Notes under the pieces: generated by a model
What the model was told of the DNA's origin: nothing
Databases searched by the model: none
Seen by the model: only the letters and a program-made list of their open reading frames with translations
From: a virus
IMG/VR virus record: IMGVR_UViG_3300027996_000115
Span: 1-31,428 of that record
Reading direction: 5' to 3' (one strand)
Length of the DNA: 31,428 nucleotides
Made by a program: the position numbers and the translations under genes
Part shown: in pieces, positions 7,792 through 15,981 of the stretch
How positions within the stretch are numbered: the first letter of the stretch is position 1
How the letters are laid out: each line of letters starts with the position of its first letter

Positions 7792-10203
7792 TTAAACTTT
7801 AGGCATTAACTCTTCTATGTTAAATCCTAAGTTGTTTTCTCCTGTATTTTCAAAATCAACAGGGTTAGAGTCATTTTGTCTCTGCTGTATCAATTTACTC
7901 TGTTGAGTACCTTGCATTTTTAATCTTTTATCTTTACGATCTTCAATATCTTTCTCTTTAGAACCTTCAGCTCCTGTTTTTATTTGAGCTAATTGAAATT
8001 GATAACCATACTCTTGCTGCATTAATTTAGCTTTTATCTGCATTTCAGTTTCCATTCTACTTATTTCAAATTGAGACTTAGCTTGCTCTATACTAACTTT
8101 TTGTTGAGTTAATGCTGCTTGTTTTTGAGTTTCTGCTAATGCAGTTTGCTCTGCTGTTTTAGCAGCTGCTTCACCTTGAGCAGCTATCATTCTCTCTTGA
8201 TTTGCTCTTTCTCTAGCTAATTTCTTTTTACGTTTTTGTTTTAGTAATTGATTTGCTAGTTTTAGATTTTTAATTTGACGAATATCTATAGCGTCTTCTA
8301 AGTCAATACCTCCAGACTGCAAGGCAACTTGGATGTTTTGTTCTAGCTGAGCTTTCTCTTCATCGTCAGGTTCTAGCTCTAAGAATATACCAAAGTCATG
8401 TAAGTTTAAATTAGATATCTCTCTTAATGTTTCTACATTATATATAGATATACCTTCTATTAAAGCATTAGCTGTTAAAGGATAACTTAAAGCATCTGCT
8501 AGTTTTAAAGATATGTTTTCACATATTTTTAAAGCAATATATAAGCTACCTTGATTTATATGTTTTGTAGCTATATTAGATTGATTAGCTGCCATTTTAG
8601 CAAGACCTACTAAAGCATCTTTATCAGGTAAACTACCATCTCTAGCCTCGTTAAGACCCGTGACATCACGTATCATTTGTAAATAGTATTGATACGTTTG
8701 TATTAAAGCTGCTAGTTTTTGACCACCAGCAGATGACTGTAATTCTTGAATAGGTATCTTGCCTCTATTTGGATCACCATCTTGTGTCAGTGATCTACCG
8801 ACTATACTACCTGTTTGGAAATACATATTCAACGCTTCAGCTGGATTGTAGTTTGTTCCATTACCTAGATCAACTTCTGCTAAACCGTCCATATCTAAGA
8901 ACACCCCATCTGGAACCATTCTAGCTAGTACTTGCTGCATCTTTAAATGCGTTAACTGTATCATGTCTGCAAAACCTGTACATCTACTTACAATAGATTC
9001 TATTCTACCTTTGTACATTCTTGGCGCAACTATAGAATAATTCATTTCTACTTTAGTAGTATCAGCAGCTGGTCTTGTCATATTTTCTGCTAGCTCCCAC
9101 TTAAGCATTGTGTTTGTTCCTAACACTTTAGCTCCAGTGTATAATACTTCTATACTTCTACCGACTCTTTCAAACCCATCATTTGGCGGAGGATTAAATT
9201 CGTCTGTTTTTTCTATTATTTTTTCTAAACCGTTTTCAGTTCTTTTTAATTTAAAAACCTGATTCATGTAAGTTTTATATTCAAAATACATTACTTGAAC
9301 CGTATTGTTGTCATAGTTGCCCCACCCAGTTATATACTGCCTGTTACCAGGCATTTCTTGAATTCTTTGTAATTCTTCTTCTGGAATATTAGGAAACTGC
9401 TTCTTAAGCTCTGGTATAGTTATTGATTTAACTTCACCAACATAGTATATGTCTTGAAAATTAGGATCTTCTGTGTAAGAGTATACTAAATAAGAAGGAT
9501 CAACGTAGTCTAAAGTTATGCCATTAGCTACATTAAAACTAGTTTTTGCACATGCTATTCCGCATACAACAAGATCTTCATTTAATCTTCTTTTAGTAAG
9601 TTCCCATTTATTTTTAGCTAAAGTCTGCGTTATAGCTTCTTCTTCCGCTATTTCAATAGCTTGTTTATAACTTAACTGTAAATGTAACTCTAATTCTTCT
9701 TTTGTTTCTGGTAAATCTGCGGGAGGAATACTTGTTCTTTGTAATTGAACTCCTAGTAAATCTTCAGCAGCTTGCATTTGTTCCTTAGCAAACATATCTT
9801 CTGCAACAGCGGTTGCATACATAGTTCTTTTCTTTACAGAAGCAGGATCTTGAGAATAAGCTTTTATGTCATATTCTTTACTAGATATACCGTTTACAAC
9901 AATATCAACAAACTTAGATAATATAGGAACTGGCTTCCAGTCTAGATTTAAGTAGCTTAAGTCACCGTTTATTGATAGTTCATCTTTGTATTTTTGAACA
10001 GGTTGTTCACCTCTAGCATATAATCTTAAGTGATGAAAATTATTAAAACTAGTAAGATATCTATTACCATTAGTTCGGCCTTGATTAAACCACTCTGTCT
10101 CAATAGCCTGCGCCACTTGTGAACCATATTCTAACGAAGCTTTTTCATAATCCGGTACTACCTGACTAGGAAAGGCGCTATTTGAGTTAGTGTACATTTT
10201 CAT
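7792..10203 (-). CDS. portal protein
   Basis: 803 aa, the size expected of portals in crAss-like and related podoviruses. The region PILSKFVDIVVNGISSKEYD (about residues 90-115) and the following helices are typical of portal clip/wing sequence; residues about 500-560 (RDVTGLNEARDGSLPDKDAL) match the portal crown-side helical region. The last 150 residues are a Gln/Lys/Ala-rich coiled coil (QTALAETQKQAALTQQKVSI). The gene begins one base after the terminase stop and is followed by the scaffold-like gene. The portal forms the dodecameric DNA channel at one capsid vertex and docks the terminase. Family assignment is from motif memory and genome order. Confidence 0.85.
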   Translation of the reverse strand: MKMYTNSNSAFPSQVVPDYEKASLEYGSQVAQAIETEWFNQGRTNGNRYLTSFNNFHHLRLYARGEQPVQKYKDELSINGDLSYLNLDWKPVPILSKFVDIVVNGISSKEYDIKAYSQDPASVKKRTMYATAVAEDMFAKEQMQAAEDLLGVQLQRTSIPPADLPETKEELELHLQLSYKQAIEIAEEEAITQTLAKNKWELTKRRLNEDLVVCGIACAKTSFNVANGITLDYVDPSYLVYSYTEDPNFQDIYYVGEVKSITIPELKKQFPNIPEEELQRIQEMPGNRQYITGWGNYDNNTVQVMYFEYKTYMNQVFKLKRTENGLEKIIEKTDEFNPPPNDGFERVGRSIEVLYTGAKVLGTNTMLKWELAENMTRPAADTTKVEMNYSIVAPRMYKGRIESIVSRCTGFADMIQLTHLKMQQVLARMVPDGVFLDMDGLAEVDLGNGTNYNPAEALNMYFQTGSIVGRSLTQDGDPNRGKIPIQELQSSAGGQKLAALIQTYQYYLQMIRDVTGLNEARDGSLPDKDALVGLAKMAANQSNIATKHINQGSLYIALKICENISLKLADALSYPLTANALIEGISIYNVETLREISNLNLHDFGIFLELEPDDEEKAQLEQNIQVALQSGGIDLEDAIDIRQIKNLKLANQLLKQKRKKKLARERANQERMIAAQGEAAAKTAEQTALAETQKQAALTQQKVSIEQAKSQFEISRMETEMQIKAKLMQQEYGYQFQLAQIKTGAEGSKEKDIEDRKDKRLKMQGTQQSKLIQQRQNDSNPVDFENTGENNLGFNIEELMPKV

Positions 10204-12414
10204 TTATTCAATTATTTTTGACATTGTTCCTTTATTATTATATCTTTTAAAACCAAGATCATAAGTTTTTCTTGTAATTGTAGGTATTGGTCTATATTTG
10301 TTTTTATTGCAGGCCATTATTGCTAGGCCAGAACTTATAGAAGCATCATGTTTTGTTCTGTTATTTATATTAAATTTAGACCAATCGTTTAATGTTCTTT
10401 GAAAGTAAACATCTCCATATGTTCCATTTTGTTTTAAACCTACAAAATCTTCTATATATGATTCTATAGCAGCTGCGTGAGCTTGTTTAATATCTTCTGA
10501 TGAATTAGGTATTCCACCTATCTCTCTTTCTGTAATAGATAGTTTTAATTTATCCGGTCTATTCATTGCAAAACCTCTATAACCTCTTCTTTTAAAATGA
10601 TACAGTAATCTAGGTTTATTATTTTCCGCTAATATAGGCATTCCATAAAAAATACAAGCCATTAAAACATCTTCAAAAAACATTTCAGCGGTTTGAGGTC
10701 TTGCTATATATTCTAAAAAGAAATGATTCGCAGGAGCGTTCTCCATGCTAAACTTAGTTAGACCATGCAAAGATCCATTAGAACCTCTGCCATCCACTGT
10801 TCCTGATATGTCATAAGAGTCACATCCAAAAGCTCCCATGTGTTCATTAGCTGGGTATTTTATACCTCTTTTAATTATAATCTTATTTTGTTGACTAACA
10901 TCTGGCACCCATGATAAATAAAATTTACCATTATTTTTAGGTGCAAAAAGAACTCGTGTATCTTTTATTCCGTTTTCCCAGTAAAAATCTCCTCTTGTTA
11001 CTAGCTTTGTTTTACCAACATCACCATTGTAATCTATTTGCTCATAAATCTTAGTTAAATTAAATAACGAAGATTTAGCTTCGTCTCTAAAAGCATGCTC
11101 TTCAGTTCTTGGAAATTGTCTATAGAATTCATTTAAAGCGTCTTGATCTTGCTTTAAACCATCTACTTCATTTTGCCAATATTCTATTACCCCTTGTTTT
11201 ATTTTTACTCCGTGAGGGTCTTCAACCGGTTTCTTTGGTGTGTCGAATACAGGTACGCCATGAGAATCAATGTATCCTTCGTAGTTCCATTCCATAGGTA
11301 TGAACAAAGAATAGAGTCCGCTGCGAGTCTGTCCATTGGCGTTTCTTTCTGTAACATCTGAGTCATAGTATAATTTCTTGAAGTTATCACCTCCTTTGTC
11401 TAAAGCATTAGATGTTGAACCCATCATACACTTTCCAATAATTCTACTACCTAATCTAAGGGTGGTTTTCGTAACGCGCCAGTTGTTGAGGATGTTGTTC
11501 GGCCTCTCCCATTTACCGGATTCATCGTGGACGAGGAGTTTGAGTTTCTCCCCATCATAGGCATTGTCGCCCGTGTTTTTCCAATCGATAGTGGTATCGA
11601 GTCCCTCGAGATCGGCCGCGGTCTCGTTGGCGATGAGTTTCCTCCTGGTGAATTTGGACGCTGGTACTCTATAGGCAAGTTCGGTTTTGGGACGGTCCAT
11701 TCCGTCTTGTATCGGTTTAAAAAAGAACGGATAATTGACCGATATTGGTACGACTTTATCAGTGAACATTGTCTTCGCGTCGGCCCCAGATTTGGACAAT
11801 ATTCCGTATCGTGAATCGGAATTAATAGTTGCAAGATTAACCACCTCTCCTGATGCCATAAAAGAAAATCCCGATCTACGGTTTTTGAGATAGCACATTC
11901 CATAACACCTGACATCGGCTTTACAAGCTTCCCAGAATATAAAGAATAATCTGTTTGCTTCCCTAAAGTCTGGTTTCCCAACATCAATTTTGGACCACTG
12001 CAGGTACATATAGTGAGTACCAGTAAGGTAAGTAGCCACACTTTTATTATAGAACCAAAAACCTTGTTCTCTTCTATTAAATTCTTTATCAATATAATCA
12101 TACCATTTTTCTTTAAAATCAACTGGGTATTCTTCCCAATCAAAAATTGTTTTGATTTTTTTGAAATCAACTGGTAGTGTTTCTCTATTCCATTTGTTGT
12201 TTTTAAATTTAACAACATCTTTAGGAACCTCAGGTAGCCCTATATATAAATTTTGTATTTTATATATTTCACCTATTTTTCCTGTTTTAGATATAATAAC
12301 TATATCATGTTCTTCATTATAACCATACTCCCACTTGTTATACCTATTCATTCTTTTTAGAACTTTAGGTTTTATGTGGTCTTCAACAACAGTAAAAAGA
12401 TCTTGCGTATACAT
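10204..12414 (-). CDS. terL: terminase large subunit (DNA-packaging ATPase/nuclease)
   Basis: 736 aa. The ATPase half shows a P-loop region KNRRSGFS at residues 177-184, a Walker B strand LKLLVHDE at 291-298, and a coupling motif GSTSN at 332-336. The nuclease half has acidic candidates D532/D535 (GCDSYD) and D690 (KHDASISSGLA), the RNase H-like pattern of terminases. The P-loop lacks the usual GK[S/T] lysine; a Lys/Arg pair sits upstream instead, as in deviant phage Walker A motifs. It cuts concatemers and pumps DNA into the head. The start overlaps the stop of the preceding 91-aa gene by one base (TAATG). Bases 11460-11820 (residues about 199-319) are far more GC-rich than the rest and use different codons (CTC, ATC, GTC), see findings. 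Confidence 0.9.
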   Translation of the reverse strand: MYTQDLFTVVEDHIKPKVLKRMNRYNKWEYGYNEEHDIVIISKTGKIGEIYKIQNLYIGLPEVPKDVVKFKNNKWNRETLPVDFKKIKTIFDWEEYPVDFKEKWYDYIDKEFNRREQGFWFYNKSVATYLTGTHYMYLQWSKIDVGKPDFREANRLFFIFWEACKADVRCYGMCYLKNRRSGFSFMASGEVVNLATINSDSRYGILSKSGADAKTMFTDKVVPISVNYPFFFKPIQDGMDRPKTELAYRVPASKFTRRKLIANETAADLEGLDTTIDWKNTGDNAYDGEKLKLLVHDESGKWERPNNILNNWRVTKTTLRLGSRIIGKCMMGSTSNALDKGGDNFKKLYYDSDVTERNANGQTRSGLYSLFIPMEWNYEGYIDSHGVPVFDTPKKPVEDPHGVKIKQGVIEYWQNEVDGLKQDQDALNEFYRQFPRTEEHAFRDEAKSSLFNLTKIYEQIDYNGDVGKTKLVTRGDFYWENGIKDTRVLFAPKNNGKFYLSWVPDVSQQNKIIIKRGIKYPANEHMGAFGCDSYDISGTVDGRGSNGSLHGLTKFSMENAPANHFFLEYIARPQTAEMFFEDVLMACIFYGMPILAENNKPRLLYHFKRRGYRGFAMNRPDKLKLSITEREIGGIPNSSEDIKQAHAAAIESYIEDFVGLKQNGTYGDVYFQRTLNDWSKFNINNRTKHDASISSGLAIMACNKNKYRPIPTITRKTYDLGFKRYNNKGTMSKIIE

Positions 12415-12689
12415 TATTTAGATCTTCCTTCTGCAAAACCTTTAAAAGCTTTTTCTTCTTTAACTTCTTTTGGTTTTTCGTTTATAATATTTTCTTCTTC
12501 TTGTATTCTTTGTAATATTTCAAAGGCATCAAATATAGCTAATTTTTTAGTAGCCGCGGCATTCTTAAGTCTATCTGCTGAGATGTCAGGGCCAAAATCT
12601 ATAATGGGCTCTTTAGCGACCTTTATTAGTTCTTCAACCGCTACTTGCCCAGCTTGGATTATACTCTTCTTGGTTTTCTTTATTTCCAT
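12414..12689 (-). CDS. small protein upstream of terL, possible small terminase subunit
   Basis: 91 aa, basic N-terminus (MEIKKTKKSI) then amphipathic helices (VAVEELIKVAKEP; FDAFEILQRIQEEEN). Its stop overlaps the terL start by one base, so translation is probably coupled. The position directly before terL and the small helical make-up suggest a terminase small subunit, but no helix-turn-helix can be read with certainty. There is only one Met, so the start at 12689 is forced; this overlaps the previous gene by 56 bases. Function inferred only. Confidence 0.55.
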   Translation of the reverse strand: MEIKKTKKSIIQAGQVAVEELIKVAKEPIIDFGPDISADRLKNAAATKKLAIFDAFEILQRIQEEENIINEKPKEVKEEKAFKGFAEGRSK

Positions 12690-13239
12690 ATTTAATTACA
12701 ATATCATTAGATTTCATACAATATAAACGCTCGTTCTCTACATTAAAATCATATTCCCCATAAGGAGTATAACCAACACAGTCTCCCTCGTTTATTCCTA
12801 GCGCTTCTAAGGAACTATTACCTATTTTAAGTATACCAATAAGGTGCTGTTCTTTATTTGTTGTTAATTTGTCCTTAGATTTTAAAGGTTTAACAAAACA
12901 TCTATCGTTTACAGCTTTCCATTTGTTCTTATTTTTATATAAGTATATTTGATCAAGAGCACAAAAAAACAGATCATCTTTAAAGTAAGATCTTGATTTT
13001 TTCTTTACACCTTGCATACTATAAAAAGTTCTAAAAACATTATGGTGTATTAACACTAAATCTCCTTTTTTTATAATAGTTTCATAAGCAGCTGGAGTTT
13101 CAATAACCTCTGCTACATTATTTACGAATTTAAAACTCTCAATTTTAGTATTTAATATAAGTTCTTTGTCACCTATTGTTTTTTTATTTTCATAAGTATC
13201 ACCTAGAGGTTTTACTATAAAATCATAAAGGCTTTTCAT
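12634..13239 (-). CDS. protein with two GroES-like beta-barrel halves
   Basis: 201 aa. The first half (residues about 5-75) reads FIVKPLGDTYENKK then ETIIKKGDLVLIHHNVFR; the second half (about 113-185) reads CFVKPLKSKD, then INEGDCVGYTPYGEYDFNVE and NDIVIKYG. Both show the GroES pattern: an N-terminal VKPL strand, a KxGD(x)V turn, and in the second half the closing strand. A co-chaperonin-like or dodecin-like structural role is inferred; compare T4 gp31, in which a phage GroES substitute helps capsid folding. The usual mobile-loop Ile-Val-Leu is not clear in either half, so it may not dock on GroEL. It begins at a TAATG-type junction with the 75-aa gene and overlaps the 91-aa gene. Separate from the true GroES at 18964. 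Confidence 0.6.
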   Translation of the reverse strand: MKSLYDFIVKPLGDTYENKKTIGDKELILNTKIESFKFVNNVAEVIETPAAYETIIKKGDLVLIHHNVFRTFYSMQGVKKKSRSYFKDDLFFCALDQIYLYKNKNKWKAVNDRCFVKPLKSKDKLTTNKEQHLIGILKIGNSSLEALGINEGDCVGYTPYGEYDFNVENERLYCMKSNDIVIKYGNKENQEEYNPSWASSG

Positions 13240-13466
13240 TAATACTCTAAATCATATTCAATGGATATAGCCATGTTAGAATTAAACTTCTTCCACGGCA
13301 ATACCTCATTGTTTTTCTTTATGTGAATATTATAAGAATTATCTTTCTGGTCTTGAGTTATATAGGCAATTTCATGACCACCATAGACACTTTGTCCAAC
13401 AGAGTAGTGCATAGCATCGCTTTTATAATCAGCACCTATACTGATTTTTCTTATTACGTTAGTCAT
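13239..13466 (-). CDS. small conserved phage protein, function unknown
   Basis: 75 aa, starting MTNVIRKISIGADYKSDAMH and containing VGQSVYGGHEIAYITQD. I recall similar short proteins with an 'IRKISIG.DYK..MHY.VGQ' start in marine Bacteroidota phages, without a known function. Predicted beta-rich, soluble. Its stop shares a base with the start of the double-GroES-like gene and its start shares a base with the stop of the 91-aa gene 13466-13741, so it is part of a tightly coupled cluster. Confidence 0.65.
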   Translation of the reverse strand: MTNVIRKISIGADYKSDAMHYSVGQSVYGGHEIAYITQDQKDNSYNIHIKKNNEVLPWKKFNSNMAISIEYDLEY

Positions 13467-13741
13467 TAGTCCTCAGCTTTAACAACAGCTGTTTCACCAT
13501 CATCATCTTTCTCTATTTCAGTGTACTCACCTGTTTGTATGTTTATATTAATAGAACCGTATTTGTCTTCAAGAGCTTGTTTGTTTTCTTCTATTTTAGG
13601 AAGTAGTACGTCTAATTGAGATAAAAGCGTGTGCTTTCTCACGTCAGACAAACCTAATTGCTCTATTATTTTTTGATAATTTACTTGTTGTTCTTGAACA
13701 ACTTTTAACTCTTCTTCTGTAATTTTAAAGCTTTCTGCCAT
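13466..13741 (-). CDS. small coiled-coil protein
   Basis: 91 aa. Residues about 8-65 are a heptad-rich helix (EELKVVQEQQVNYQKIIEQL, then LLSQLDVLLPKIEENKQALE) and the C-terminus is acidic (EKDDDGETAVVKAED). No membrane segment. Probably dimerises; possible packaging accessory or chaperone-type partner given neighbours. Function not recognised. Confidence 0.6.
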   Translation of the reverse strand: MAESFKITEEELKVVQEQQVNYQKIIEQLGLSDVRKHTLLSQLDVLLPKIEENKQALEDKYGSININIQTGEYTEIEKDDDGETAVVKAED

Positions 13742-13746
13742 TTTAT

Positions 13747-14088
13747 TTAATTTAATTTAGTGAATTGTTGAAGCATACCATTCGCTTCTTTTGTTAATAT
13801 ATTATCTTCTAATCTGTACTCGGTAATAAATTTTACATTATTAATATTGTCTTCATACTCTGTTTGAACTAAACCGTTTTTTTCATATAAAAAACTTTCT
13901 TTAATGTTAAACTTGTCACCTAACTTAAAGTTCCAAAATTTTAAAGATTTAATAATCTTGTCGTGATACACAACTAAAACAGTTTCATCGTTATTGATGT
14001 CTTGCCATATTCCAGCAAATTCTTTTCTATCTTGTGAATACATTAAAATAGAACAGAATAAACATAATGATAATATTAGTTTTTTCAT
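13747..14088 (-). CDS. secreted small protein with a signal peptide
   Basis: 113 aa. Residues 1-19 form a Sec signal peptide (MKK, then LILSLCLFCSILMYS, then Gln) ending in the SQ typical of flavobacterial exports; no lipobox is evident. The mature part is beta-rich (FAGIWQDINNDETVLVVYHD), reminiscent of small periplasmic lipocalin-like host proteins. Its place between the holin and the small late genes suggests a periplasmic job at lysis or superinfection exclusion, or a captured host gene. The signal peptide is seen; the role is inference. Confidence 0.65.
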   Translation of the reverse strand: MKKLILSLCLFCSILMYSQDRKEFAGIWQDINNDETVLVVYHDKIIKSLKFWNFKLGDKFNIKESFLYEKNGLVQTEYEDNINNVKFITEYRLEDNILTKEANGMLQQFTKLN

Positions 14089-14124
14089 TTTATTAGATTT
14101 TATTTAATTTAATTAATACTCTTA

Positions 14125-14526
14125 CTATTTATTATTACTTATAGATTTGAATTTTTCCACGCCTCGTGATCCAAAATAAGCTATATAAACAGTTGTAAGT
14201 AACTGCTTTAATAATCCAATCCACTCTTGTTCTACAGTAAAAGATATTTCATGATGACTATCAACCCATATAAAAGCTATAGCCATAATAGATAAAAATA
14301 TTAAAGCCATAGGTCGTGTGTTTTTAGAAAGCCAAGAATCTGATTTCATATCGCTTTCCCAACGCCTTGTTATTTGACTCTCTGCCTCAGCGTTAGCCTT
14401 ATCCATGATTTCTTGGATTTGCTTTTTAATTAGCAGCTTTTCTTCTTTCGTGGTTGTAAGCTTATCAATGACGTCACCAACTTCTTTGATGACGCCACCT
14501 GTAAGCCATTGAATTATTTTTTTCAA
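14125..14526 (-). CDS. holin of the 3-TM family
   Basis: 133 aa. The motif RRWESDMKSDSWLSKNTRP (residues 54-72) is a hallmark I associate with the Holin_3TMs family. Hydrophobic segments follow at about 73-88 (MALIFLSIMAIAFIWV) and about 103-119, and a weaker N-terminal one may be amphipathic; residues 24-50 are a charged helix. Holins of this family form inner-membrane pores that time lysis. No endolysin is visible next to it. The start at 14526 is 6 bases from the stop of the Gly/His-rich gene. Confidence 0.75.
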   Translation of the reverse strand: MKKIIQWLTGGVIKEVGDVIDKLTTTKEEKLLIKKQIQEIMDKANAEAESQITRRWESDMKSDSWLSKNTRPMALIFLSIMAIAFIWVDSHHEISFTVEQEWIGLLKQLLTTVYIAYFGSRGVEKFKSISNNK

Positions 14527-14532
14527 AATTTA

Positions 14533-15450
14533 TTATTGTTTATTTTGACCATCTCTATACATAGTATTAATCTCTTCTCTACTGAAAAGATTGCTATTAC
14601 GTCTACTTGTTGCAGCTGCCCTACCTCCTGCTCTACCTGCAGCGGCTTGTCCTGCTTCCGTCAGTTGGTGGAATCGAGGCATTTTATCTAACGTTTGGTT
14701 TGCTTTTCTAATAGAATCATTACCGGCTGCAATTTGTGCCTCTTCTCTATCAAAATTCAAAGTCTGTGCTCTATTTTCATTTGCAATATTAGCTTGAAGA
14801 AGTGTCTCAGCCATTGAGTTTGGTGATGTAATTGTATTAGAAGTAGTTGTACTGCTACCAGCATTAGTATTGTTAGATGAATTACTAGACGTCGTTACAT
14901 TCGCAGAACTATTTTTATTCTTTTTTTCCGCCAACATTTGTTTGTACTTTACTGGATTATTTGTTATCCATTCCTTTTGCTTTGCTCTTTCTACAGGGTC
15001 AGAGCTAAAGTTTGTTCTTGTTGATGTTGAAGAGTTAGAATTAGAAGAACTAGAATTATCGCCTCCAGTAGTGTTTGAGCTAGAAGAAGTACTTCCACCA
15101 CCACTAGTATTTCTAGAGGTTATTGTTTTTGTAGGGTGAGTATGACCTTCTGGGCCACCGTGCCCTGTGTCAGCTGCTCCATGCTTCATGTACTTAGAAG
15201 CTCCAAAACTCATTACACTAGCTACTTTCGCAGCTCCTTTAGCATAACCATTCATTCTTGCAGCTCCAAAAGATTGAGAGTAACCCATTTTTGCAGCACC
15301 ATGTGGGTGATCGTGAGAACCTTTAGATGTATCATAATCATGAGCGCCTTTGTATTTAGCTGCACCTTTTTGGTTTGCTTTTAATTCTTTAGCAGGGGCT
15401 GTTGAACTTTCGCCACCACCGTCTTGATTTGTTTTCATTTTTTTATCCAT
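14533..15450 (-). CDS. low-complexity protein with GAAK and His-rich repeats
   Basis: 305 aa from ATG at 15450. This start is preferred over the upstream ATG at 15510 because it makes a one-base TAATG overlap with the metalloprotease gene, like other junctions here. Residues about 25-105 carry repeated GAAK/GAAR/GASK boxes among Gly, His, Tyr and Met (GSHDHPHGAAKMGYSQSFGA); the middle is a Ser/Thr/Asn linker; the last 90 residues are helical and Ala/Arg-rich (AGQAAAGRAGGRAAATSRRN). Not a known enzyme. His clusters could bind metal. The GAAK box recurs in three other nearby proteins. Probably a virion-internal or disordered structural protein; this is inference. Confidence 0.6.
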   Translation of the reverse strand: MDKKMKTNQDGGGESSTAPAKELKANQKGAAKYKGAHDYDTSKGSHDHPHGAAKMGYSQSFGAARMNGYAKGAAKVASVMSFGASKYMKHGAADTGHGGPEGHTHPTKTITSRNTSGGGSTSSSSNTTGGDNSSSSNSNSSTSTRTNFSSDPVERAKQKEWITNNPVKYKQMLAEKKNKNSSANVTTSSNSSNNTNAGSSTTTSNTITSPNSMAETLLQANIANENRAQTLNFDREEAQIAAGNDSIRKANQTLDKMPRFHQLTEAGQAAAGRAGGRAAATSRRNSNLFSREEINTMYRDGQNKQ

Positions 15451-15827
15451 TACGTTTGTTTGTTTTTTTGCATTAATTTTTTTTCTGCTAATTGAGCATC
15501 TTTTTCCCAAGGACCTTTACCGGCCTGCATTACTGAGTAATCATATTCTTTTCCTTTAAACATTACTTTACCAGCTCCTTCAGAATTTACCTCATAATCT
15601 AATCCACTACCTGGATTTTTTATTTCACTTTTGTATTGATCAACGTGAACTTGCTCATGAGCTAATGTTTTTTGCATTTCTACTGGATCATCTAGTAAAT
15701 CTTCATTTAAAATAATAACTCCATTTTTAGGCGTTCGCGCATAAACAGGATCATCACCCATATCTCTTTCAAATACAGACGTGTTCATTTTGTTTAAATC
15801 GAACGGAGGGTTTATTTTAAATGCCAT
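15450..15827 (-). CDS. putative zinc metalloprotease (HExxH)
   Basis: 125 aa from ATG at 15827 (an upstream ATG at 15878 would overlap the 53-aa gene by 62 bases, so the inner start is preferred). The motif AHEQVH at residues 56-61 is an HExxH zinc site, preceded by an amphipathic helix, and a downstream acidic cluster PWEKDAQLAEK (residues 106-116) could give the third ligand. The arrangement resembles small DUF4157-like peptidases. The phage may use it to process virion proteins (the GAAK-box proteins beside it are possible substrates) or to loosen the cell envelope. Motif seen; catalysis and substrate inferred. Confidence 0.6.
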   Translation of the reverse strand: MAFKINPPFDLNKMNTSVFERDMGDDPVYARTPKNGVIILNEDLLDDPVEMQKTLAHEQVHVDQYKSEIKNPGSGLDYEVNSEGAGKVMFKGKEYDYSVMQAGKGPWEKDAQLAEKKLMQKNKQT

Positions 15828-15978
15828 TGTTGTAAGGAAATTTTTTATTAAACCATGATTGTCTTTTATCACAACCACAAGGTATGTTAAGACCGTCTGA
15901 TATTTTATCTACAACGGTCTTAATACCTGTTTTGTTAGTGAATTTAGCAATGCTATCGCCTAATCCTTTGGATTCCAT
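15817..15978 (-). CDS. 53-aa small Cys-containing protein
   Basis: Reading on the minus strand from ATG 15978 gives 53 residues ending in a stop at 15817-15819. The C-terminal part reads NIPCGCDKRQSWFNKKFPYN; a CGCxKR box followed by an L/FNKxFPY tail is something I recall from many marine phages. The N-terminus has KGLGDSIAKFTNKTGIKTVV. The gene is below 60 residues but overlaps the metalloprotease start by 11 bases and follows the 142-aa gene by 3 bases, so it fills an otherwise unexplained gap. Function unknown. Confidence 0.7.
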   Translation of the reverse strand: MESKGLGDSIAKFTNKTGIKTVVDKISDGLNIPCGCDKRQSWFNKKFPYNNGI

Positions 15979-15981
15979 TTA

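Noticed and set aside
11451-12218. 255-codon frame inside terL in another frame of the same strand, and plus-strand frames at 11378-11814
   Set aside because: They arise from the GC-rich island and fully overlap the well-supported terL gene.
15451-15510. Upstream start (15510) for the GAAK-rich gene
   Set aside because: It would overlap the metalloprotease gene by 61 bases, whereas ATG at 15450 gives a TAATG junction seen at other genes here.
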